DNA from: Deltaproteobacteria bacterium
GTDB taxonomy: Bacteria; Myxococcota_A; UBA9160; UBA4427
Assembly: GCA_011051925.1 (NCBI GenBank)
Contig: DRKE01000542.1
Span: forward strand, 1-6,705
DNA length: 6,705 nucleotides
Direction of reading: 5' to 3'
Position numbers and translations under genes: made by a program. Below are positions 1 through 6,046 of the stretch, piece by piece. Within the stretch, counting starts at the first letter, position 1, and every line of letters begins with the position of its first letter. Below the pieces are notes generated by a model that ran no database searches, was not told the origin of the DNA, and saw only the letters and a program-made list of their open reading frames with translations.

Positions 1-504
1 CTCGTTCTCGTCACGATCGAATTCCGGGTAGGCCGCGAGTCCGATGTACGGCGTCGCCAGGATCGCTCCGGCCGAAAGCCCCGCGAGAACACCTCCACGA
101 TCCGCGAATCGACGCAGGGCGGGCAGGAGCCCCGATCGTCGGAGATTCCAGAGGTAGTAGAAGGTGTTTCCGCCCGACAGGTAGACGACGTCGCTCGAGT
201 GGATGATGGCGATCGCGTCGCGTCGGCCACTGCCCGCCGCCTCGGCGAGGCGCGGGTCGTCGGCTGCGATGCAATGGAATTCCGTTCCGCCGAAGGCGCG
301 ATAGCGGCGCTCGAAGCGGCGGAAGAAGCCCGGGGCGCCTTCGGTCGTGAAGGCGAGATAGGTCATCCGGATCCGCCGGTGGGCACGCTTTCCCGGGCGC
401 CGGAGGGCCAGGGCGAGCAGGCTCTCGTGGATCAGGGCGTTCCGGCGGTCCTGACCTCCCGAATAGAGGACGATATGGCGGCGCGAGCTTCGAGGACGGG
501 GCAA
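1..504 (-). CDS. Peptidase S51 / dipeptidase E-like protein, C-terminus beyond the left edge
   Basis: The minus strand holds 168 open codons from a TTG at 504-502 to the window edge; an in-frame stop at 526-528 lies just upstream. The product reads LPRPRSSRRHIVLYSGGQ at its start (first residue Met in vivo). Family hallmarks are a first beta strand running into SGGQ and RN (residues about 11-23), the loop SGGNTFYYLW at 110-119 and the nucleophile elbow AGLSAGA at 141-147 with Ser144 as expected catalytic serine. Family members hydrolyse Asp-X dipeptides or act as cyanophycinase-like or related serine hydrolases in the cytoplasm; the exact substrate cannot be read here. Usual length is about 200-240 residues, so the last quarter, with the remaining catalytic residues, is missing only because the window ends. 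The only nearby ATG is residue 47, too late to keep the first strand, so TTG with its AGGAG is preferred. The gene is divergent from the GST operon. Family assignment is confident, substrate is not. Confidence 0.86.
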   Translation of the reverse strand, partial: MPRPRSSRRHIVLYSGGQDRRNALIHESLLALALRRPGKRAHRRIRMTYLAFTTEGAPGFFRRFERRYRAFGGTEFHCIAADDPRLAEAAGSGRRDAIAIIHSSDVVYLSGGNTFYYLWNLRRSGLLPALRRFADRGGVLAGLSAGAILATPYIGLAAYPEFDRDENE

Positions 505-509
505 GATGG

Positions 510-514
510 CTCCT
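510..514 (-). promoter_or_regulatory. Ribosome-binding site of the S51 peptidase gene
   Basis: On the minus strand AGGAG sits 5 nt before the TTG at 504-502. This strong Shine-Dalgarno match decides the unusual TTG start, because no ATG or GTG lies between it and the upstream in-frame stop. Confidence 0.7.
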
Positions 515-568
515 GGGATGGTCCTCTATCGGCGATCCATCGGAATCGGTTGAATCGCGCGTCCGGAG

Positions 569-595
569 GGCCGGGCCTCGAACCCGCCCGCGGCC
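569..595. other. GC-rich inverted repeat between divergent genes
   Basis: GGCCGGGC (569-576) can pair with GCCC-gc-GGCC (586-595), leaving a 2-nt bulge and a 9-nt loop. There is no T-tract on either side, so a rho-independent terminator is not supported. It could be a regulatory hairpin or a chance pairing in GC-rich DNA. On the minus strand the loop reads GGGTTCGAG, which resembles a tRNA T-loop, but no cloverleaf can be built around it. Confidence 0.25.
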
Positions 596-690
596 TGCCC
601 GGGCTTGCAGGGGTGTATTCCTGGGTCGGTCTTTCTGGGATAGCTTCTGGAAACCACGTCTGCCCATCCCTCCAGCCCCAAGGAAATCCG

Positions 691-1353
691 ATGAAACTCT
701 ATCAAAGCAATCTCTCCCCCTTCGCCTCCCGTTGCCGGATCCAGATCTACGCCAAGGGCATCGAAGGCATCGACATGGTCGAGCCGCCGGGGGGGATCTC
801 CAGCGACGAATTCAAGAGGATCAATCCGAGCGGGAAGATTCCCGCACTCGAAGTCGATGGCGTCGTGCTCGGGGAGTCCGCCGTGATCGGTGAATACCTG
901 GAGGAGGCCTTTCCGACGCCTTCCCTGTTGCCGGACGCGCCGATCGAGCGGGGCATCGCACGGTTGCTCGCACGGGTCGCTGACCTCTACATCCTCGGAC
1001 CGCTCTTCATCATGCTGCCCCACATGAATCCGGCGGATCGGGACGAGGCGGTCGTCGAGGAGCAGAAGGCGCAGCTCGCAGGGAATCTCGTGATGCTCGA
1101 GCGCTACCTCGTGGCCGGAGGGTACGAGGGCGGAGACCATGCAGTGGGCGGCCGGCTCTCGTTCGCCGACTGCGCGCTGGTGCCCGCACTCTTCGTGGCC
1201 GTGAACATCGCGCCCGCTTTCGGGATGGCGAATCCGTTGGCAGCGACTTCCAACGTCGCCCACTACTGGACGGCCATCCAGAAGGACGAGCATTGCGCTC
1301 GGGTTCTCGCGGAGATGACCGAAGGGCTCAAGGCGCGGATGTCGGGTGGCTGA
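691..1353 (+). CDS. Glutathione S-transferase family protein
   Basis: A 220-residue protein, the normal length for a soluble cytoplasmic GST that conjugates glutathione to electrophiles or uses it as cofactor. The thioredoxin-like N-terminal domain covers about residues 1-76. It shows MKLYQSNLSPFASRCR at the start, where the active-site Ser or Cys would be (Ser9, Ser13, Cys15 are candidates), then NPSGKIPALEVDG with cis-Pro51, and GES at 61-63, the usual contact for the gamma-glutamyl group. The helical C-terminal domain holds the N-capping box SFAD (157-160) followed by CALVPALF. The ATG at 691 is chosen because AAGGA lies 6 nt upstream and the thioredoxin fold begins at once. The frame is open further upstream to 199, but that part is antisense to the S51 gene and resembles nothing. 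The gene overlaps the next one by 8 nt and is the first of the operon. GST class (zeta- or beta-like) is not settled. Confidence 0.9.
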   Translation: MKLYQSNLSPFASRCRIQIYAKGIEGIDMVEPPGGISSDEFKRINPSGKIPALEVDGVVLGESAVIGEYLEEAFPTPSLLPDAPIERGIARLLARVADLYILGPLFIMLPHMNPADRDEAVVEEQKAQLAGNLVMLERYLVAGGYEGGDHAVGGRLSFADCALVPALFVAVNIAPAFGMANPLAATSNVAHYWTAIQKDEHCARVLAEMTEGLKARMSGG

Positions 1354-2320
1354 GTCGATCCGGTCTGAGCGTGTTCGCGCGAACGGGCTCGATTTCCATG
1401 TGAACGTCTGTGGGGAGGGGGAGCGCCTGGCGCTCTGCCTCCACGGCTTTCCCGAACTCGGATATTCCTGGCGGCACCAGCTTCCGCTCCTGGCTGCGCT
1501 CGGGTACCGTGCCTGGGCGCCGGATCTGCGTGGCTACGGCAGGACCGAGCGTCCCTCCGGCCTCGAAGCCTACGCGATCGAGAACCTGATGGAGGACGTC
1601 GCCGGCCTGATCGATGCGTCGGGCGCCCGGCAGACCATCCTGATCGCACACGATTGGGGCGCGATCATCGCCTGGTTCTTCGCCGCCCACCGGATCCGGG
1701 AGCTCGATCGCCTGGTGATCCTGAACGGCCCCGCGCCCGGCGTCCGGAGACCCGGTCTCCTCGAGATGGTGAAGGGCCTTCGGCGGTTCTGGTACGTCCT
1801 CTTCTTCCAGATCCCCCGGCTGCCGGAAGGCCTCTTGTCGCTTCGAGGCGGACGCGGGCTCGAGCGCGCCTTCCGAAGCGCTGCGGCGAACGATTGGGCC
1901 GGGCTCGACGAGAAGGATCTGCGCGTCTATCTCGAAGCGGCGTTGGCGCCGGGCGCGCTCACGGCGATGATCGACTACTACCGGGCCATGGTGCGGGGCG
2001 GCGGCTTCCGGCGCATGGCCCGACGCGGGTTCCCGCCGATCGAAGTGCCCACGCTCACGATCTTCGGTGTCGAGGATCCGATCCTCATCCCGTCGACCCT
2101 CGATGGAGCCGAAACCCAGGTCCGCGATCTCACGAAGCGTTTCGTTCCCGATGCGGGACATTGGGTCCAGCAGGAGGCGCCGGAAGTCGTGAACGGGATC
2201 CTCGCAGCCTGGTTGACGGGGGAACCCGTTCCGGATCCGGCATCGCAACGGGTTTCATCCGACGGCAGCCCGGAGAACGGGAGGGCGAAGGTCGTGCCGG
2301 ATCGGAGGAAGGATGGCTAG
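1346..2320 (+). CDS. Alpha/beta hydrolase, probable epoxide hydrolase
   Basis: A 324-residue alpha/beta-hydrolase that probably opens epoxides to diols. The oxyanion-hole motif HGFPE is at 33-37, followed by SWRHQLPLL and APDLRGYG (58-65). The nucleophile elbow is AHDWG with Asp103. The charge-relay acid is probably Asp244 in GVEDP, and the general base His272 in AGHW. Two cap-domain tyrosines align with the epoxide-polarising pair of soluble epoxide hydrolases: Tyr150 in FWYVLFFQIP (matching the family motif around Y-x-x-Y-F-Q-x-P) and Tyr212 in DYYRAM. That pair favours epoxide hydrolase over haloalkane dehalogenase or fluoroacetate dehalogenase, which share the Asp nucleophile. No signal peptide is visible, so it should be cytoplasmic. 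About 33 polar residues after 291 extend past the fold. It starts at a GTG inside the end of the GST gene, with only a weak Shine-Dalgarno, which suggests translational coupling. Confidence 0.87.
   Translation: MAESIRSERVRANGLDFHVNVCGEGERLALCLHGFPELGYSWRHQLPLLAALGYRAWAPDLRGYGRTERPSGLEAYAIENLMEDVAGLIDASGARQTILIAHDWGAIIAWFFAAHRIRELDRLVILNGPAPGVRRPGLLEMVKGLRRFWYVLFFQIPRLPEGLLSLRGGRGLERAFRSAAANDWAGLDEKDLRVYLEAALAPGALTAMIDYYRAMVRGGGFRRMARRGFPPIEVPTLTIFGVEDPILIPSTLDGAETQVRDLTKRFVPDAGHWVQQEAPEVVNGILAAWLTGEPVPDPASQRVSSDGSPENGRAKVVPDRRKDG
2304..2308 (+). promoter_or_regulatory. Ribosome-binding site of the GH3 gene, inside the epoxide hydrolase gene
   Basis: GGAGG lies 4 nt before the ATG at 2313, within the last codons of the upstream gene. 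The strong match fixes the GH3 start and supports independent loading in addition to coupling across the 8-nt overlap. Confidence 0.65.
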
Positions 2321-4424
2321 CCGCGACGTTCGATCGATCCGGGCGTTCGATCGCTCGGTGATCCATGCGGGGAATCACGCGCTGCGGATCGACCATGAAA
2401 AGGTCGAGCGGGAGACGGATGAGCTCCTGGCCCGCATGTCCCCGGCGCAGCTGAGAAACGAGATCAGGGGCAGTCAGGCCAGGCCGATCGATGGGCTCTT
2501 TCACGCGGGCGGGGACGCGTCCCTCGGGCTCGCGGCCTGGAAGATGGTCGACGGCCCGCGCGGTGCCCGGGCTGGAACGGCGACGGCGTTTCCCGTCGCG
2601 ATCGCTCGCGCGGCGACCTTCGACGTCCTGCTCGAGCGTCGGGTCGGCATGGCGATCGGACTCGAGGTGGCGGCCAGGGGCGGGAACGTCCTGCTGGCGC
2701 CGACGATCAACCTGTTGCGTCATCCCGGCTGGGGACGGGCGCAGGAGACCTATTCCGAGGATCCCCACCATACCGGAGCGATGGCCGTGGCGTTCGTGTC
2801 CGGTGCCCAGAATCACGTCCTCGCCAGTCCGAAACACTTCGCGTTGAACAACCTCGAGAACACGCGCTTCGAGCTGAGCTCCGAGATCGATCCGCGCTCG
2901 CTGCACGAGGTCTACCTTCCCCACTTCAAGCGGTGCGTGGTCGAAGCGGGTGCCGCGTCGGTGATGAGCGCCTACAACAAGGTGAACGGGGTCCATTGCG
3001 GCGAGAATCCGGAGCTGCTCGACGAGATCCTTCGTCGGGATTGGGGTTTTCGCGGCTTCGTCGAATCGGACTGGTTCCTCGGGGCGCGTTCGACGGCCCC
3101 TTCCCTGAATGCCGGACTCGACATCGAGATGCCCGTGGGGTTCCGATTCTCCGACGAGAAGCTGGACGAGGCGATCGCGGACGGCTCACTGTCCGAAAAG
3201 ACGATCGCCCGCGCCGCGCGGCGATCGGTCTACCAGAAGATCGCCTGGCAGTTGACCCCGGACGGAGTCGCCGGGAAGGATCGCCCGGCGCCCGGCGTCG
3301 TCGAGTGTGAAGAACACGTCGCGCTGGCCCGCGAGGCCGCGGAAAAATCGATCGTGCTCCTCAAGAACGAAGGCGACGTGCTGCCTCTCGAACGTCGAGC
3401 GGGAACGCGGATCGCCGTCGTCGGCGATCTGGCGATCCAGGCGAACCTCGGCGATCGCGGCAGCAGCATGGTCACGCCGTCCCGGGTCGTCACGCCTCTC
3501 GAAGGGATCGAGACCGCGGCCGGGGCGTGTTCCATCGACTTCTTCGGCGAGGGCGCCGATCTGTCGCGGCTGGACGGGTACGACGTCGCGATCGTCGTGG
3601 CGGGCCTGACCTATCGTGACGAAGGCGAGTTCATTCCCACCGCACAGAAGGACGCGGAAGCGAGCGACTTCGCGCCCGGGGGAGACCGCGAACGCCTCGA
3701 CCTGCCACCGGGCCAGCGCGATCTGATCGAAGAAGCCCTGGGCCGGGCCGCGAGAACGGTCGTCGTGCTGCAGGGGGGTTCGGCGATCGTCGTTCGGGAC
3801 TGGGTGGATCGTGTCGACGGCCTTCTGATGGCGTGGTACGGGGGACAGGCCGGTGGCGACGCGCTGGCCCGGGTGCTCTTCGGCGAGGTGTCGCCGAGCG
3901 GTCGTCTGCCCGTCTCGATTCCGAGAGACATGGCGGACCTGATGCCCTGGGACGTCGCGTCCCTCTCGGTCGAGCACGACTTGTACCCCGGCTATCGGTG
4001 GCTGGACCGGTACGGATGCGAAGCGGAGTTCCCCTTCGGTTTCGGACTCGGATACACCGAGTTCACGGTCGGTGCGCTCGAGATCTGCCGCCGCGAGGGC
4101 CGCTTCGAGTGTCGCACGCTCGTGCGGAATGAAGGGTCGCGCGACGGCGCGACGATCGTCCAGCTCTACGTCGGGTACGTGGATTCAAAGATCGAGCGGG
4201 CGAGGCAGGAGTTGAAGGGATTCGGTCGTGTCGAGCTCGCGGCCGGGGCGTCCGTCGAGCTCGTGATCGAGGTCCGGGACGAGGATCTCCGATACTACCG
4301 GACCGACACGCGGTCCTGGGCGCTCGAAGAGTGTGGCTACGTCTTCAGGATCGGCCAGTCGTCGCGCGATCTGCCTTGCCAGGCGGTCTGGCGCTTCGAG
4401 GCCGGGGCCTGGGCTGCGGCGTAG
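2313..4424 (+). CDS. Glycoside hydrolase family 3 (beta-glucosidase-like), cytoplasmic
   Basis: A 703-residue, apparently complete retaining GH3 glycosidase. The N-terminal TIM-barrel domain (about 30-310) shows VDGPRG (79-84), NLLRHPGWGR (133-142) with ETYSEDP (145-151), the KHFALNN motif (174-180), MSAYNKVNG (218-226) and the nucleophile Asp253 in FVESDW. The alpha/beta sandwich domain (about 340-575) contains SIVLLKNEGDVLPL, DEGEF (436-440) and GGDRERLDLP (456-465). The acid/base is probably Glu437 or Glu439, separated from the usual DR by a loop of about 20 residues. The fibronectin-III-like domain (about 595-685) has VQLYVGY and QELKGF. No signal peptide or membrane segment is seen, so the enzyme should act inside the cell on imported or internal glycosides; glucoside, xyloside or a sterol/lipid glycoside cannot be told apart. 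It overlaps the epoxide hydrolase gene by 8 nt and ends 3 nt before the CFA-synthase gene. Family is certain, substrate is not. Confidence 0.93.
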   Translation: MASRDVRSIRAFDRSVIHAGNHALRIDHEKVERETDELLARMSPAQLRNEIRGSQARPIDGLFHAGGDASLGLAAWKMVDGPRGARAGTATAFPVAIARAATFDVLLERRVGMAIGLEVAARGGNVLLAPTINLLRHPGWGRAQETYSEDPHHTGAMAVAFVSGAQNHVLASPKHFALNNLENTRFELSSEIDPRSLHEVYLPHFKRCVVEAGAASVMSAYNKVNGVHCGENPELLDEILRRDWGFRGFVESDWFLGARSTAPSLNAGLDIEMPVGFRFSDEKLDEAIADGSLSEKTIARAARRSVYQKIAWQLTPDGVAGKDRPAPGVVECEEHVALAREAAEKSIVLLKNEGDVLPLERRAGTRIAVVGDLAIQANLGDRGSSMVTPSRVVTPLEGIETAAGACSIDFFGEGADLSRLDGYDVAIVVAGLTYRDEGEFIPTAQKDAEASDFAPGGDRERLDLPPGQRDLIEEALGRAARTVVVLQGGSAIVVRDWVDRVDGLLMAWYGGQAGGDALARVLFGEVSPSGRLPVSIPRDMADLMPWDVASLSVEHDLYPGYRWLDRYGCEAEFPFGFGLGYTEFTVGALEICRREGRFECRTLVRNEGSRDGATIVQLYVGYVDSKIERARQELKGFGRVELAAGASVELVIEVRDEDLRYYRTDTRSWALEECGYVFRIGQSSRDLPCQAVWRFEAGAWAAA

Positions 4425-4427
4425 GCA

Positions 4428-5804
4428 GTGTCTTCCCTCGTCTCCGGTTCGAAATCCGATTCGAAGCGTGTCGATCGAAACACGGCGGCGGCTGGTCGCC
4501 TGGTGTCGCGACTGGGAGAGGTCCTCGATCTGGACCTGTCGGTCCGTCTGTGGGACGGCTCCCTGGTCCCGCTGGGACGGAACGTCGAATCCCCCTTCGA
4601 GATCGTCTTGTCGGAGGCTGGCATCCTGAGTTCCCTGATCCGGCGACCGACGCCCGAGAATCTCGTGCTCCACTATGCGAAGGGGAATCTGGCCATCGAG
4701 GGCGGCAGTCCCGAAGCCTTTCTCGAAACCGTCCGCCGCCGTGGGCGAAGACGGCGGCTGCGGCGTGCTGCGAAGTGGCGCCTGGTCGGCCCGGCCCTCC
4801 GGGCCGCGATGGCTCGTCCACGGCATGCGCGAAGCGCCCGGCGTTCGCGGCGAAAGGGGGAAGCGATCGATCCGATCCGCTTCCACTACGACGTGGGAAA
4901 CGCCTTCTATGCGCTCTTCCTGGATCGCGAGATGCAGTATTCCTGCGCGTTTTTTCGCGACTCGGACATGGATCTCGATCGAGCGCAAGCGGCGAAGCTC
5001 GACCTCGTCTGTCGCGAACTCGATCTGCGGCCCGACGAGCGGTTTCTCGACGTCGGATGTGGCTGGGGGGGGCTTCTCTGTCACGCCGCCCGACGATACG
5101 GGGTCCGGGCGCACGGCATCACGCTTTCGCCGGAGCAGCTCGAGTTCACGCAGAGGAGGATCGAGTCTCTCGGTCTCGAAGAGTCGGTGACGGTCGAACT
5201 CCGGGCGGTCGAGGACCTCGACGGAACCTGGGACAAGATCGCGAGCATCGAGATGATCGAGCATGTCGGTCTCGCGAACTACCCAGGCTATTTCCGTCGA
5301 CTGCGCGCCTGTCTGGCGGAGGGCGGGCGGCTGCTCAACCAGGGAACGACGCGTCGATCGAAGCGTCGCGATCGGCGCCGGCGAAGGCCTCGGCTGGGGT
5401 CGCGTCTGATCGGGCATCACGTCTTTCCGGGATTCGAGCTGAGCGATCTGGGGCATACCGTGGCGGAGATGGAGACGGCCGGATTCGAGCTCCTGGGCGT
5501 TCGAGGCTGGCGAGAACACTATGCCCGGACGACAGCGCATTGGTGCCGGCGTCTCTGGGAGCGTCGCGAGGAGGCTTTCGATCTCGTCGGCCCGGAGAAG
5601 GTCCGAATCTGGCTGGCCTACCTGGCAGGCGTCTCGGTCGCGTTTCGGGAGGATTCGCTGCGCGTCCACCAGATCCTGGCCCGGCACGGCCGCTCCGGAT
5701 CGTTCGTCCGACCCGATGGCCGCGATCGATCGCGGGCCGCCGCCGCTTCCCGATCCGGCGGGCCGGGTGGGAAGGACGGGGAGGGCGGATCGTGCGTCGA
5801 CTGA
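4428..5804 (+). CDS. Cyclopropane-fatty-acyl-phospholipid synthase family SAM methyltransferase
   Basis: A 458-residue SAM-dependent enzyme that in its family transfers a methylene or methyl group to double bonds of membrane phospholipid acyl chains. An N-terminal accessory domain (about 25-100) precedes FHYDVGNAFYALFLD (152-166), YSCAFF (171-176), the SAM loop LDVGCGWGG (207-215), HGITLSPEQ (229-237), IEMIEHVG (274-281), HVFPGFEL (331-338) and YARTTAHW (365-372). Cys173, Glu278 and Tyr365 match E. coli Cfa Cys139, Glu239 and Tyr317. The position of bicarbonate-binding His266 reads LLNQG here, so that His seems to be replaced. Arg-rich stretches at 103-113 and 309-322 may bind membrane phosphate. 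The tail after about 428 is low-complexity and overlaps the dehydrogenase remnant by 13 nt. The GTG start lies 3 nt after the GH3 stop with a weak ribosome site, so coupling is likely. Cyclopropanation versus simple methylation is open. Confidence 0.9.
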   Translation: MSSLVSGSKSDSKRVDRNTAAAGRLVSRLGEVLDLDLSVRLWDGSLVPLGRNVESPFEIVLSEAGILSSLIRRPTPENLVLHYAKGNLAIEGGSPEAFLETVRRRGRRRRLRRAAKWRLVGPALRAAMARPRHARSARRSRRKGEAIDPIRFHYDVGNAFYALFLDREMQYSCAFFRDSDMDLDRAQAAKLDLVCRELDLRPDERFLDVGCGWGGLLCHAARRYGVRAHGITLSPEQLEFTQRRIESLGLEESVTVELRAVEDLDGTWDKIASIEMIEHVGLANYPGYFRRLRACLAEGGRLLNQGTTRRSKRRDRRRRRPRLGSRLIGHHVFPGFELSDLGHTVAEMETAGFELLGVRGWREHYARTTAHWCRRLWERREEAFDLVGPEKVRIWLAYLAGVSVAFREDSLRVHQILARHGRSGSFVRPDGRDRSRAAAASRSGGPGGKDGEGGSCVD

Positions 5805-5932
5805 CGGGTCGGGTGGCCGTGATCACCGGGGCGGCGAGTGGGATCGGTCGTGCGCTGGGCGAAACGGCTCTTTCCCGTCCGGACCCGGAAGGCGATCTCG
5901 GCAGGTTCGCGCGGGGGCATCGGCCGTCCTGA
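5792..5932 (+). pseudogene. Remnant of a short-chain dehydrogenase/reductase (N-terminal nucleotide-binding motif only)
   Basis: The GTG at 5792 opens a 46-codon frame whose first 23 residues read like the start of a classical SDR: a short lead, then LTGRVAVITGAASGIGRAL, with the first beta strand and the TGxxxGIG dinucleotide-binding loop (residues 12-18). After GRALGE the similarity stops, the residues turn to arginine- and proline-rich non-family sequence, and a TGA ends the frame at 5930-5932. A complete SDR needs about 250 residues with an S-Y-K catalytic set; only about 190 nt remain before the next gene, and no other frame there resembles an SDR. So this is most likely an internal deletion or decay product rather than a single frameshift. 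It overlaps the CFA-synthase end by 13 nt, as an intact operon gene would. SDR genes often neighbour CFA-synthase genes, which suits loss of a former partner. An assembly deletion is the alternative. Confidence 0.68.
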
Positions 5933-6046
5933 TCCGGGCGGGTCGCGCTATGGTCTCCCGCCGTGCTCGAGATCGTCGGGGCGCCGCTGCAATCGCCGCC
6001 GCCGACTCGGCCCGACCGATCCCACGCGCCCCGAGGCCTGCAGGAC
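5933..6046. other. Short intergenic spacer before the old yellow enzyme gene
   Basis: These 114 nt contain no recognisable gene or clear terminator. TATGGT at 5949-5954 is a possible -10 box, but the position 17 nt upstream reads GTCCTG, a poor -35. GAGG at 6033-6036 lies 10 nt before the ATG at 6047 and is the most likely ribosome site. The spacer may be partly leftover sequence of the damaged dehydrogenase gene. Whether the next gene has its own promoter or is read through from the operon cannot be decided. Confidence 0.4.

Larger units (their letters stand above)
505..690. promoter_or_regulatory. Divergent intergenic region carrying promoters of the S51 gene and the GST operon
   Basis: This is the only sizeable non-coding stretch upstream of the rightward gene train, so the operon promoter should lie here, together with the leftward promoter of the S51 gene. 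The part from about 611 to 660 is less GC-rich than its surroundings. A weak sigma-70-like pair can be drawn, TTCCTG at 618-623 and TAGCTT at 641-646 with a 17-nt spacer, but the -35 match is poor. A GC-rich hairpin (569-595) and the perfect 8-bp palindrome GCCCGGGC (597-604) lie in the middle and could be an operator. The downstream end holds AAGGA at 680-684, 6 nt before the GST ATG. Promoter presence is inferred from gene orientation; no boxes can be assigned firmly. Confidence 0.45.

Noticed and set aside
563..675. Possible tRNA or tRNA-Sec on the minus strand (TTCGAGG T-loop-like sequence with an 8-bp acceptor-like pairing)
   Set aside because: The enclosed length of 113 nt is too long, no anticodon stem with a 7-nt loop can be built, the T-stem has a mismatch and no CCA follows.
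199..690. N-terminal extension of the GST frame upstream of the ATG at 691
   Set aside because: It is antisense to the S51 peptidase gene, has no family resemblance, and the GST fold begins exactly at 691 behind a ribosome site.
1328..2248. 306-codon minus-strand frame opposite the epoxide hydrolase gene
   Set aside because: It mirrors the codon structure of the real gene and shows no family motif.
4185..5687. 500-codon minus-strand frame opposite the CFA-synthase gene
   Set aside because: It has no recognisable motif and is antisense to well-conserved CFA-synthase motifs; it is a GC-skew shadow.
4331..5932. Long 533-codon + strand frame overlapping the GH3 end and the CFA-synthase gene
   Set aside because: Arg/Gly/Ser-rich composition typical of an off-frame reading in GC-rich DNA. 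Only its last part, from 5792, resembles a protein family (SDR); the rest overlaps the clearly coding CFA-synthase frame.
5949..5954. TATGGT as the -10 box of a promoter for the old yellow enzyme gene
   Set aside because: No acceptable -35 at the right spacing and no other support; a single hexamer is too weak to call.
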